Part shown: positions 41,957-49,929 of the stretch, piece by piece
Layout of the letters: every line of letters begins with the position of its first letter
Numbering within the stretch: position 1 is the stretch's first letter
Assembly: GCA_012840345.1 (NCBI GenBank)
Contig: DULO01000120.1
Span: 1-61,586 of the forward strand
DNA length: 61,586 bases
Direction: 5' to 3'
From: Candidatus Fermentithermobacillaceae bacterium
GTDB taxonomy: Bacteria; Bacillota; Sulfobacillia; Fermentithermobacillales; Fermentithermobacillaceae
Position numbers and translations under genes: made by a program
The notes under the pieces: model-generated
What the model was told of the DNA's origin: nothing
Database searches by the model: none
Seen by the model: only the letters and a program-made list of their open reading frames with translations

Positions 41957-42968
41957 GGATTTCCTGACCTCCTCCGCGGCCCACGACAATCTGTCCTTGG
42001 TCCTCAAGCCGCCTTATGACCGCCACTATCCGTTGTTGCGCCTCTTCCACGTCTCTTATGCGGACAGGCCCCAGGTAATCGATGCTTTCTTTGAGGGCTT
42101 CCACCGCTCTCGAGGACAGGTTCTTGTAGATTTTTCCCCTGACTTCCTCGGACGCGCCTTTTAGGGCCAACGGCAGGTCCTTGGACATATCAACCTCACG
42201 CAGGAACTGCTGTACCGCCCGGTCGTCGAGGTACACGATGTCCTCGAACAAAAACATCCGTCTCTTTATCTCCTCAGATAGCTCGGGGGCCTCAACATCC
42301 AACGCGCTTAGGATGGTTTTCTCGGTTTGCCTGTCCACGTTGTTCAGAATGTCCACGATAGAGGTGATGCCGCCTACTTTGGTGTAGTCCTGGCCGACAA
42401 CGGCCGTAATCTTTCGTTCCAATACCCTTTCGATTTCCTTGATGACTTCGGGGCTGGTCCCTTCCATTGAGGCTATGCGCCTCGAGACCTCTACCTGTAG
42501 GTCCGGTCCCAAGGACGCCATTATGGCCCCCGCCTGACTGGGCGAAAGGTAGCTTAAGACCAAAGCGATGGTCTGGGGGGCTTCAGACTCCAGGAAGTTC
42601 AGGAGCTGGGCCGGGTCGGCTTTCCTGGCGAAGTCGAACGGCTTTACCTGCAAGGAAGCGGTGAGGCGGTTCAGCACCCCGTCAGCCTTATCAGGACCTA
42701 GAGCTCTCTCCAAGACCGACTTGGCGTACTCTATGCCGCCCTGGTCGATGTATTGCTGGGCGACAGCCATGTCGGCGAACTCGGCCAGCACCTGGTCTCG
42801 GAGGTCTTGGTCTACCCGGCGCGTGGCGGCGATTTCCAACGTCAACGCGTCGATGTCCTCTTCCCGCATGTGTTTCAGCACCTGGCTGGAAAGGTCGGGC
42901 CCCAGGGATATAAGGAGAATGGCGGCCTTTTCTTTGCCTGTTAAAGAACCCTTACTGTACAGAGACAT
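41949..42968 (-). CDS. fliG: Flagellar motor switch protein FliG
   Basis: FliG is the rotor protein touching MotA and anchoring the C ring to FliF. The 339 residues show the three FliG domains. The N-terminal one starts GKEKAAILLISLGPDLSSQVL, the middle one contains the EHPQ-like segment (ESEAPQTIALVLSYLSPSQA, here EAPQ), and the C-terminal torque helix has DIVYLDDRAVQQFLREVD. The ATG overlaps the fliF stop by one base. Confidence 0.96.
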   Translation of the reverse strand: MSLYSKGSLTGKEKAAILLISLGPDLSSQVLKHMREEDIDALTLEIAATRRVDQDLRDQVLAEFADMAVAQQYIDQGGIEYAKSVLERALGPDKADGVLNRLTASLQVKPFDFARKADPAQLLNFLESEAPQTIALVLSYLSPSQAGAIMASLGPDLQVEVSRRIASMEGTSPEVIKEIERVLERKITAVVGQDYTKVGGITSIVDILNNVDRQTEKTILSALDVEAPELSEEIKRRMFLFEDIVYLDDRAVQQFLREVDMSKDLPLALKGASEEVRGKIYKNLSSRAVEALKESIDYLGPVRIRDVEEAQQRIVAVIRRLEDQGQIVVGRGGGQEILV

Positions 42969-44500
42969 CAGCGCTCATCCTCCAAAATCCACGTTCTCAG
43001 CAAGGCGGCAACCGTGGCCGGATTCACCCTGGCCAATCGTTCAACAGATTCCCGGGTCCGCTGGCGCATGACGTACTCGGGAGGCAGGGCCCTTTCTTCT
43101 TCGGGTTCGGACTCCGGGAGAACCGGCGGGGAGATGGTATCTGTTCCGCGTCTTCTCCGGCGTCCGAGGTACAAGATGACTGTGCCCAAGACCAGAGCCG
43201 CCGCCACCGCCGCGCCGTAGACGTACAGCTTGTTGTAAGGTACGGGCGCCGGCTGGAAGGCGCCGTTGATGGTATCCGCCAGAGAGGTGTTGAACGGGAT
43301 TCCGGTCACGCTTATGCGGTCGTTTCGGAGCGGGTCGAGACCCAAAGCCGCGGAAACGGTTTCCACTATGGAGGCGTGCGCGTCGTCATCAAGTTCTTTG
43401 TTGACCAAGACGGCCACGGAGAGGTTCTTCACCGCGCCGGGAGTGTTCATGGTTTCAACTACTCGCTGCCCTACTTCATAGTTTCTGGTTATCTCGCTTC
43501 TTTGGAACTCTGAATTGCCGCTTCCGGCGGTGGAGTAGTTGGGGACGTCAAGACCGCCCGCCTGACCGCCCGGCATTGTGCCTGCGCCGCTGTAGGTCTC
43601 GGTTATCTCCTGGGTGCTGCGGAGAACTCCTTCGCCTTCCCCGTTGTAAGTGGTCTCCACTGTCCTCACTTGGTTCAGGTCCAGTTCCGCCCGGACCTGG
43701 CACACCACGTTCCCGGCTCCCAGCACCGGAGTAAGCATGGACACGAGGCGCTTTTCGAACTCCCGCTCAACTTGGGCGGTGAGTTCAAACGCCGCGCCGG
43801 AGATTGCCGTCGAACCATACAGGCTTGCCGCGTCTTGGGACAAGAGGCGTCCCTGAGAGTCCATGACGGTTACCTCTGACGGGGACAGTCCCTCCACCGA
43901 CCGCGCCACCAGGTTCACGATGCCCTTTACGCAGGAAGGGCTTAAGTCGGTCATGGGCTGCAGCTGGAGCAACACGGCCGCGGTGGCGGGTTTCCTTTGG
44001 GACACGAACACCGAGTCCTCCGGAAGCACTATATGGACCCTGGCGTCCATGACTCCATATATGGTCTTGATAGTCCTTGTCAGCTCGCCGGACAAGGCGC
44101 GCACGTACTGGACTTTCCTTTCAAAATCGGTCGCCCAAATCCCGTTGGCTCCGATGCTCTCGAAACCCACCACTCCTGAAGCGGGCAGGCCCTGGGAGGC
44201 CAACGAGAGGCGAGTCCGGTAGAGAACGTCGGCGGGCACCTTGATGGTGCGTCCCCCGTCCTCGAGCTTGTACTGGATGGACTGTCGCTCCAGTTCCGAC
44301 ACGATGGCTCCCGCATCGGTCGGGTCAAGGTTCGACCAGAGCGTCTCGAATCTCGTGCCCCTCGCGTTTAGGCCGGCCAGTAAGGCGGTTGTCAGGAAAG
44401 CCAACGCGATGGCTCCAATTATGATGTTCCTGGAGGTCTTCCCGAGTTTCCCCCAAGCATCCTTGACTCCGGCCAAGACTCCTGAGAGGTTGGTTGGCAT
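42968..44500 (-). CDS. fliF: Flagellar MS-ring protein FliF
   Basis: FliF builds the membrane MS ring, the assembly base of the basal body. The 510 residues contain an N-terminal transmembrane helix (IIIGAIALAFLTTALLAGL), ring-building motifs with YRTRLSLASQGLPASGVVGF and RTIKTIYGVMDARVHIVLP, a periplasmic region, a second helix (LYVYGAAVAAALVLGTVILYL) and a C-terminal cytoplasmic FliG-binding tail. Length is normal. Confidence 0.96.
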   Translation of the reverse strand: MPTNLSGVLAGVKDAWGKLGKTSRNIIIGAIALAFLTTALLAGLNARGTRFETLWSNLDPTDAGAIVSELERQSIQYKLEDGGRTIKVPADVLYRTRLSLASQGLPASGVVGFESIGANGIWATDFERKVQYVRALSGELTRTIKTIYGVMDARVHIVLPEDSVFVSQRKPATAAVLLQLQPMTDLSPSCVKGIVNLVARSVEGLSPSEVTVMDSQGRLLSQDAASLYGSTAISGAAFELTAQVEREFEKRLVSMLTPVLGAGNVVCQVRAELDLNQVRTVETTYNGEGEGVLRSTQEITETYSGAGTMPGGQAGGLDVPNYSTAGSGNSEFQRSEITRNYEVGQRVVETMNTPGAVKNLSVAVLVNKELDDDAHASIVETVSAALGLDPLRNDRISVTGIPFNTSLADTINGAFQPAPVPYNKLYVYGAAVAAALVLGTVILYLGRRRRRGTDTISPPVLPESEPEEERALPPEYVMRQRTRESVERLARVNPATVAALLRTWILEDER

Positions 44501-44526
44501 AGCTCTTCACCTGCTTTACCTGAGTC

Positions 44527-44832
44527 CTACACAGGCATCCTCATGATCTCTTGATAGGCTTCCAAGGCTTTGTTCCTAACCGAGACCACAAGGTCTAGGG
44601 CCAGACTGGCTTTTTCCACCGCCAAAACCGCGGTGTGCATGTCCCGGGCGTTCCCCGAAATGAGGTCCAACTGGGCCGCAAGGGCTTCCTGATCAAGGTT
44701 CTTCAGCGTCGAAGCGGCCTTTTGGAGAGCGCCCGAAAAACCGCTCAAAGCGTCTTCTTTGCCATGTGGAAGGACTGTGTTAGAAGAGCTAACGTTCGAA
44801 GTGACTGGTGTGGAAATCGGTCTAATGTACAT
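44527..44832 (-). CDS. fliE: Flagellar hook-basal body complex protein FliE
   Basis: This is the MS ring-rod junction protein and first exported substrate. The 101 residues end with the conserved helix pair LISGNARDMHTAVLAVEKASLALDLVVSVRNKALEAYQEIMRM (family tail, recognised by AVEKASL and AYQEIM). The ATG at 44832 has GGGGGGA nine bases upstream. The TTG at 44841 would abut that site and is rejected. It lies between flgC and fliF, the standard order. Confidence 0.93.
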   Translation of the reverse strand: MYIRPISTPVTSNVSSSNTVLPHGKEDALSGFSGALQKAASTLKNLDQEALAAQLDLISGNARDMHTAVLAVEKASLALDLVVSVRNKALEAYQEIMRMPV

Positions 44833-44880
44833 AACAAGCAATCCCCCCGGTGTTTGTCCGCCTCAAAAGGGTCCAAAAGG

Positions 44881-45318
44881 CTACGATCTCATCAGTTCTA
44901 GAGCCTTCTGGGCCATGGACTTGGCCGCCTCGATGGCGGTGACGTTTGCTTCGTAGGCCCTCGTGGCCATCATCATGTCGACCATCTCGGTCACCACGTC
45001 CACGTTTGGATAGGTAACGTATCCTTCACTGTCGGCGTCGGGATGGCCGGGCATATACGTCCTCTTAAAGGGACTCTGATCTTCGGCCACTCCGACGACT
45101 TGCACGCCCTGACCCGACGACATTTGGGCTCCAAGAACATCACGAAACGAATATCTGGCGTTTCTAGGCGCGAACAGGGCCACTTTGCGCCTGTAAGGTT
45201 CTCCCGTCTCCGTCCTGGTGGTTTCGGCGTTGGCCAGGTTGGACGCGATCAGGTCAAGGCGGAACCTCTCAGCCGTGAGTCCTGAAGCGCTCGTCTCGAT
45301 GGATGAGAACAGTCTCAC
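44881..45318 (-). CDS. flgC: Flagellar basal-body rod protein FlgC
   Basis: A proximal rod subunit of 145 residues with the N-terminal rod signature GLTAERFRLDLIASNLANAET and the C-terminal PNVDVVTEMVDMMMATRAYEA (NVD...MV...ATRAYE). The GTG at 45318 is used because GGGAGG lies eight bases before it. The TTG at 45324 overlaps the flgB stop. It directly follows flgB. Confidence 0.93.
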   Translation of the reverse strand: MRLFSSIETSASGLTAERFRLDLIASNLANAETTRTETGEPYRRKVALFAPRNARYSFRDVLGAQMSSGQGVQVVGVAEDQSPFKRTYMPGHPDADSEGYVTYPNVDVVTEMVDMMMATRAYEANVTAIEAAKSMAQKALELMRS

Positions 45319-45320
45319 AG

Positions 45321-45701
45321 TCAACGCCTCCCTTCAGTAATGGCTTTCCTGAGCATCGATAGGTGTGCCGACAACTGCCTTGACACCGCGGCGTAGTAGA
45401 GGGCGTTGGACGACACCTCTCCCATCTCTCTGTCTATATCCACGCCGTTTCCGTCTGGCGTCATGCTTGCCGTGTCCTCGGTCACCCTGAAGCGGACACT
45501 GCTGTTCCCCGGCAAGTGACTTGGGTCCGAAACCGCCAGTCTAAGACCGGACTCGCTCGCGCTTTGGAGGAACGACCGGAAGTCTAGATCTTTCCTCTTG
45601 TATCCCGGAGTTTCGGCGTTGGCCACGTTTTGAGCCAGAACTTCGTGGCGGCTCCACGCCCCGTCCAATGCCCTTTGCATCAAAGCTGCCATGTCCTTCA
45701 A
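45321..45701 (-). CDS. flgB: Flagellar basal-body rod protein FlgB
   Basis: A proximal rod protein of about 126 residues starting the flagellar cluster. The rod signature WSRHEVLAQNVANAETPGYKR and the C-terminal NALYYAAVSRQLSAHLSML are clear. The frame runs upstream to 45911, but that part is the riboswitch. The TTG at 45701, ten bases after GGGGG, gives the expected N-terminus. An ATG three codons later (45692) is the alternative. Transcription is expected to depend on the upstream c-di-GMP riboswitch. Confidence 0.92.
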   Translation of the reverse strand: MKDMAALMQRALDGAWSRHEVLAQNVANAETPGYKRKDLDFRSFLQSASESGLRLAVSDPSHLPGNSSVRFRVTEDTASMTPDGNGVDIDREMGEVSSNALYYAAVSRQLSAHLSMLRKAITEGRR

Positions 45702-45729
45702 CCGGCTTTCGCCCCCTTTCAATACGAAA

Positions 45730-45757
45730 CGCCTTCCGGCACCAAACCCGGAAGGCG
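45730..45757 (-). terminator. Riboswitch expression platform: terminator hairpin before flgB
   Basis: CGCCTTCCGG (45757-45748 on the minus strand) pairs with CCGGAAGGCG (45739-45730), a perfect 10-bp stem with an 8-base loop, followed by TTTCGTATT. The 5' arm is also complementary at nine of ten positions to CCGAAGGGCG at the aptamer 3' end, giving mutually exclusive structures. The flgB ribosome-binding site lies beyond the hairpin, so control is more likely by termination than by blocking translation. Confidence 0.7.
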
Positions 45758-45771
45758 CGAGCAAACTAAAT

Positions 45772-45875
45772 AACCGCCCTTCGGCAACCCGGCTGTCATG
45801 TCGTGGAGCCCACGATTTAGACCCGTGGCTTTGCGTCACTGCCTTTCGGCAGTTTTGCCATTGTCGGTGCACGGT
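45772..45875 (-). promoter_or_regulatory. Cyclic-di-GMP-I (GEMM) riboswitch aptamer controlling the flagellar operon
   Basis: The minus-strand RNA matches the class-I c-di-GMP aptamer piece by piece. It has CACCGACAATGGCAAA, then P2 ACTGCC-GAAA-GGCAGT with its GNRA loop, then GACGCAAAGCC and TCTAAA of the tetraloop receptor. These are followed by a third stem-loop with CATGACAG, and the closing GGGTTGCCGAAGG. It lies about 75 bases before flgB. The segment that closes the aptamer (CCGAAGGGCG) could otherwise pair with the terminator 5' arm. Ligand binding should therefore free the terminator, giving an OFF switch, as for the flgB operon of Clostridioides difficile. Confidence 0.93.
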
Positions 45876-45976
45876 GTTTTGGGTCTTTTTTCCCTTGTAA
45901 AGAAGCCTCATTCTACAGGGAATCCGAAATTCCTTCTTTTTCTCCGCAAACTCTATAAAAAATTCACGCTAAATGT

Positions 45977-46002
45977 AAGGCGGGATCTTTCGTTCCCGCC
46001 TT
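45977..46002 (-). terminator. Terminator hairpin after codY
   Basis: AAGGCGGGA (minus strand 46002-45994) pairs with TCCCGCCTT (45985-45977), 9 bp with an 8-base loop, about 30 bases after the codY stop, followed by ACATTT. It separates the xerC-hslVU-codY operon from the flagellar riboswitch. Confidence 0.65.
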
Positions 46003-46033
46003 CACGTAATCGGTTGGCTAAACGCGCGCCTTG

Positions 46034-46807
46034 CTATCGCAGTTTCTTTAGCTCCTCCAGGAGTTTCTTGTTAAGGACCCTGATATAGGTGCCTTTCATT
46101 CCCAAAGACCTGGATTCGATGACACCGGCCGACTCAAACTTCCTCAAGGCGTTTACAATGACCGACCTGGTGATCCCGACGCGGTCCGCGATCTTGGACG
46201 CTACCAAGAATCCCTCGGTGCCGCCGAGCTCCTCAAAAATGTGCCTCATGGCGTTTAGTTCGGAGAAGGACAGGGTTCCCAGCGCCACTTGGACCGCGGT
46301 CCGGCTGCGGGTCTCTTCTTCTACCGTGTCCTGGTTGTGCCTTACTATCTCCATAGCCGTCACTGTGGCCGCGTGCTCGGCCAACACAAGGTCCTCATCG
46401 TCAAACTCCTTGCCTTCGCCTCTGGTCAGGAGGAGGGTGCCCAGCCTCTCCCCGCCCGCGATGACAGGCAAGATGGTGGCGACTGTAGGAATGTGAGGAC
46501 ACTGGGTTTCCAGGCCGTAAACGCACTCATCAGATTTAAGGTTCGCGACGGTCTCCCGGTACAGGAACAACCGCTCGTTGTAAGACGCCGGGATCTCGTT
46601 TTTCGCCAGAATCTCGTCTTTCAGCGCGGAGCAGTCGAAGTCGTCCAGGAGCGCGGACCCCAGAATCCTGCCCATCTTGTCCAGAATAAAGACGTTGCAG
46701 TCTATGGAGTCCCTGATGACTTTGGCGCTGGCGTCAAAGTCCACTTCGCTGGCGGCCATCGATAGGCGCTGGTTCATCCTGCGTGTCTTTTCTAGTAGTG
46801 TCTGCAT
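46034..46807 (-). CDS. codY: GTP-sensing global transcriptional regulator CodY
   Basis: CodY represses nutritional and developmental genes when GTP and branched-chain amino acids are plentiful. The 257-residue protein (ATG 46807, AAGGGGG upstream) has the N-terminal GAF-type ligand domain (LLEKTRRMNQRL, then NEIPASYNERL) and a C-terminal winged helix with the conserved ASKIADRVGITRSVIVNALRK helix-turn-helix. The longer frame to 46846 overlaps the leader. It sits last in the conserved xerC-hslV-hslU-codY operon. Confidence 0.96.
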   Translation of the reverse strand: MQTLLEKTRRMNQRLSMAASEVDFDASAKVIRDSIDCNVFILDKMGRILGSALLDDFDCSALKDEILAKNEIPASYNERLFLYRETVANLKSDECVYGLETQCPHIPTVATILPVIAGGERLGTLLLTRGEGKEFDDEDLVLAEHAATVTAMEIVRHNQDTVEEETRSRTAVQVALGTLSFSELNAMRHIFEELGGTEGFLVASKIADRVGITRSVIVNALRKFESAGVIESRSLGMKGTYIRVLNKKLLEELKKLR

Positions 46808-46846
46808 GGTCTTCTTCCCCCTTGTTCTCTTCACCGAGACCAACAA

Positions 46847-48247
46847 TCAGAGAATATATCTTGTTACATCCCTGTTGGTCAAAAGATCGCTCATTTTGGT
46901 TTGCACATACTTCGCGTCGACCACGACTTTGGGTTCTTCTACCTCGGGAGCGCTGAACAGTACGTCTTCCAAGAGACGCTCCATCACAGTGTGCAACCGT
47001 CTCGCGCCGATGTTCTCGGTTTCCTCGTTCACGGTGTACGCTATCTTGGCAAGCTCCCTTACTCCGTCTTCCCGAAACTCCAGAGACACTCCATCGGTAG
47101 CGAGAAGCGCTTGATATTGTTTGGTAAGGGAGTTTTCGGGCTCCGTCAGTATACGGACAAAATCGTCCTCGGTTAGGGGATCGAGCTCCACCCGTATTGG
47201 GAAACGGCCTTGCAGCTCGGGAATAAGGTCAGAAGGCTTGGTCACGTGAAAAGCCCCTGCCCCTATAAAGAGGATGTGGTCTGTCTTCACGGGGCCGTAT
47301 TTGGTGACCACCGTTGTTCCCTCGACTATCGGCAAGAGGTCCCTCTGTACTCCCTCGCGGGATACGTCCGGCCCGACGCCGTGCTCCCTACCAGCGACTT
47401 TGTCCAACTCGTCTAGAAAGACGATCCCCAGCTTTTCGGCGCGGTAAATCGCTTCGGAGACGATTGAGTCTTGGTCGACCAGTTTGGCGGACTCCTCCTG
47501 AGCGAGAATCTTTCTCGCCTCGCTCAATTTGACCCGCCTTTTCTTTTTTCTCTTAGGCAGCATGCCTCCGAGTATGTCTTGAATGTTGAGTCCCATTTCC
47601 TGCATCCCGCTGCCGTCGAAAAACTCCACAGTCGGGACGGTGTTGTCCTCGACCTCGATTTCCACCTCCTGGTCCTCGAGTTCTCCATTGCTAAGGCGCT
47701 CGCGCACGAGCCGCCTTTCAGCCCTGGCGCGCCTTATCCTCTCGTCGAAGTCGTCCTCTTCCGGTTCTTCCTCCCTGGGTGAGGGGTTGAACAACATCTC
47801 AAACGGGTTCCTGGGCGTTTCCCGCCTCTTGGGCATCGGGCACAAGAGGTCCACAAGCCTGTCTTCCGCCAGAAGAGTCGCCTTGGGTTTGACTTCGGCG
47901 TATTTCTCCTGCCGGACCATGCGTATGGACGCCTCTACCAGGTCCCTCACGATCGAGTCCACATCCCTGCCCACGTACCCTACTTCGGTGAACTTGGAAG
48001 CCTCGACTTTACAAAACGGCGCGTTTACGAGTTTTGCCAACCTGCGGCAAATCTCCGTCTTGCCTACGCCGGTAGGTCCGATCATCAAGATGTTCTTAGG
48101 GACGATATCGTCTTGTAGATCGCCTTCCACGCGCTGCCTGCGAAGACGATTCCGTATAGCTACGGCGACGGCTCTCTTGGCCTTCTTCTGGCCGACGATG
48201 AACTTGTCAAGTTCCTCGACTATCTGCCTGGGCGTCAAGTCAGCCAT
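46847..48247 (-). CDS. hslU: ATP-dependent protease ATPase subunit HslU (ClpY)
   Basis: HslU is an AAA+ unfoldase that feeds HslV. The 466 residues begin [17 protein letters not shown], then Walker A GPTGVGKT (57-64), [17 protein letters not shown] (pore region) and Walker [12 protein letters not shown] charged inserted I-domain (about 140-240) precedes the Walker B. The C-terminus carries sensor-2 residues in [17 protein letters not shown] and ends RYIL, the tail that docks into HslV. It lies 20 bases downstream of hslV. Confidence 0.97.
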   Translation of the reverse strand: MADLTPRQIVEELDKFIVGQKKAKRAVAVAIRNRLRRQRVEGDLQDDIVPKNILMIGPTGVGKTEICRRLAKLVNAPFCKVEASKFTEVGYVGRDVDSIVRDLVEASIRMVRQEKYAEVKPKATLLAEDRLVDLLCPMPKRRETPRNPFEMLFNPSPREEEPEEDDFDERIRRARAERRLVRERLSNGELEDQEVEIEVEDNTVPTVEFFDGSGMQEMGLNIQDILGGMLPKRKKKRRVKLSEARKILAQEESAKLVDQDSIVSEAIYRAEKLGIVFLDELDKVAGREHGVGPDVSREGVQRDLLPIVEGTTVVTKYGPVKTDHILFIGAGAFHVTKPSDLIPELQGRFPIRVELDPLTEDDFVRILTEPENSLTKQYQALLATDGVSLEFREDGVRELAKIAYTVNEETENIGARRLHTVMERLLEDVLFSAPEVEEPKVVVDAKYVQTKMSDLLTNRDVTRYIL

Positions 48248-48267
48248 TATAAGATATCTTCCCCCCT

Positions 48268-48834
48268 CTATGAATCGCTCGAAATTTCTTCCACGACGAT
48301 ATTGTCGTTAGTGTATATGCAAATGGAGGCGGCTATTTTGAGAGCCTCTCTGGCTATCGTAGTAGCGTCTAGGTCGGTGAACTTGACCAGCGCCTTGGCA
48401 GCGGCGGTGGCGTACGGGCCTCCGGAGCCGATGGCCAGCACAGGCTCATCGGGTTCTATAACCTCTCCTGTTCCGCTCACCAGAAGTATCCTTTTCTTGT
48501 CCATGCACAAGAGCATGGCTTGAAGTTGACGCAGCACCCGGTCGGTGCGCCACTCTTTGGCCAGTTCGACGGCGGCCCTAAGAAGATCTCCCCTACTCTC
48601 TTCCAGGTGGCCCTCTAGCTTGTCAAATAGCGTGAAAGCGTCGCCTACGGACCCGGCGAACCCGGCCACTATAGAGTTGTGGTAAAGCCGGCGCACTTTT
48701 CGCGCTCCGCCCTTAATGATTGTGCGGCTGGCCTCCAATGTGACCTGACCGTCGCCCGCCATGGCGGATTTGTTCCCTACCCTGACCGCCAAGATGGTGG
48801 TGCTATGAAACAAAGGACCAACTTCAGGGCTCAT
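48268..48834 (-). CDS. hslV: ATP-dependent protease peptidase subunit HslV (ClpQ)
   Basis: A dodecameric N-terminal-nucleophile peptidase of 188 residues. The mature core starts at [21 protein letters not shown] (motif read as TTI...GDGQVT), with the conserved Lys in [11 protein letters not shown] and [15 protein letters not shown]. It is preceded by an 11-residue extension ([11 protein letters not shown]) that must be removed to expose the Thr nucleophile. This differs from E. coli, where only Met is removed, and from Bacillus subtilis ClpQ, which uses Ser. The ATG overlaps the xerC stop. Confidence 0.96.
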   Translation of the reverse strand: MSPEVGPLFHSTTILAVRVGNKSAMAGDGQVTLEASRTIIKGGARKVRRLYHNSIVAGFAGSVGDAFTLFDKLEGHLEESRGDLLRAAVELAKEWRTDRVLRQLQAMLLCMDKKRILLVSGTGEVIEPDEPVLAIGSGGPYATAAAKALVKFTDLDATTIAREALKIAASICIYTNDNIVVEEISSDS

Positions 48835-49829
48835 TGTCTCCTTCCTTTCAAAGACGCGTCTTCAGCGGGTCTTGCCGTTGGCGCCGACGCCCTGGGGTGG
48901 CAGTTCCGGTACACTTCCTTGAGACGCTCGGGCTGCACGTGCGTGTATATCTGGGTAGTGCTGATGCTCGCGTGGCCCAGCATATCTTGCACGGACCTCA
49001 AGTCCGCTCCCCCTGCCAAGAGGTGAGTGGCAAATGTGTGTCTTAAGGTATGGGGAGAACACCTGGCCGGATCAATCCCGCATTCCCTAAGGTTCCGTTC
49101 TACCACGCGCCTCAGTGACCTGACCGACAGCCTTCCGCCCCTGGCGTTTAGGAACAAGGGCTTATTCAGGCCGGCCGTTCCTTGGGCCTTGTCTTTTTCC
49201 TTGAGGAAATGCGGCCTGCCTGACTCTAGATAATCGCCCAGCGCCTGGATGGCTTGGGACCCGACTGGAACAATCCTTTCCTTGTTCCCTTTGCCTAATA
49301 CGCGAACGAACCCAAGAGAGTAATCAATGTCTCCTACGTTGAGCCTCCAGAGTTCGGATATGCGCAGTCCGGCGCCGTAGAACATCTCAAGTATGGCTTT
49401 GTCTCGCTTGCCGGTCGGGGTATCCGTGTCGGGAGCGTCCAAGAGCGACTCCACCTCAGGTCTGGAAAGCACCTTGGGAAGCTTTTGCTCGGAACGCCTC
49501 GGGACCGGTTCCTGGACGGCGTCCTCTTGCAGTTCTTTCCTTTTGCGAAGGAAACGGAGGAAACTCCTTAAGCAGGAGGCTTTCCTGGCGATGGATGATT
49601 TTTGATAGCGCTGTTTTGAGAGGTGTTGGATGAACAGGCGGACGCTTTCTCCGCTCAGGAGTGACGGATCCAGCCGGTCAGTGTCTCTAAGGCCCGCCCA
49701 AGTTCTTAAGAAGTCGAAGAATTGTCTCAAATCGTTAGCGTATGCGGCTTGTGTGCTCGGGCTCTGGGTTTTAGACACTCCGACTTCCGCCAAAAACTCA
49801 TCGCAAAGATCCAATAGAGACCTGCCCAC
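48831..49829 (-). CDS. xerC: Tyrosine recombinase XerC
   Basis: This is a chromosome-dimer resolving tyrosine recombinase (the CodV position in Bacillus). The 332 residues have an N-terminal SAM-like DNA-binding domain (about 1-100) and a catalytic domain with R156 (GAGLRISEL), K180, H260/R263 (HTLRH), H286 (LGHAS) and nucleophile Y295 (IYTH). All catalytic residues are present. The start is GTG with AGAAGGTG upstream. It heads xerC-hslV-hslU-codY. Location next to codY rather than in an element argues for the housekeeping role. Confidence 0.94.
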   Translation of the reverse strand: MGRSLLDLCDEFLAEVGVSKTQSPSTQAAYANDLRQFFDFLRTWAGLRDTDRLDPSLLSGESVRLFIQHLSKQRYQKSSIARKASCLRSFLRFLRKRKELQEDAVQEPVPRRSEQKLPKVLSRPEVESLLDAPDTDTPTGKRDKAILEMFYGAGLRISELWRLNVGDIDYSLGFVRVLGKGNKERIVPVGSQAIQALGDYLESGRPHFLKEKDKAQGTAGLNKPLFLNARGGRLSVRSLRRVVERNLRECGIDPARCSPHTLRHTFATHLLAGGADLRSVQDMLGHASISTTQIYTHVQPERLKEVYRNCHPRASAPTARPAEDASLKGRRQ

Positions 49830-49862
49830 GGAAACACCTTCTCATCATCACCTTTACTGCTG

Positions 49863-49912
49863 TGAATGAGCGCACAAGCTCATTCAGCTCATCTTAGCAC
49901 TGTGAAGATGAG
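49863..49912 (-). other. Two adjacent hairpins between topA and xerC
   Basis: CTCATCTT (49888-49895) with AAGATGAG (49905-49912) and TGAATGAGC (49863-49871) with GCTCATTCA (49878-49886) are two perfect stems, 8 and 9 bp, in tandem. They follow the topA stop by about 18 bases. Neither is trailed by a T-run on the minus strand. They may terminate topA transcripts partially or bind a protein. Confidence 0.5.
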
Positions 49913-49929
49913 AAAGGCAATGTCCATTC

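Noticed and set aside
45702-45911. Upstream extension of flgB to 196 codons
   Set aside because: This stretch is the c-di-GMP riboswitch and terminator, and the encoded residues do not align with FlgB.
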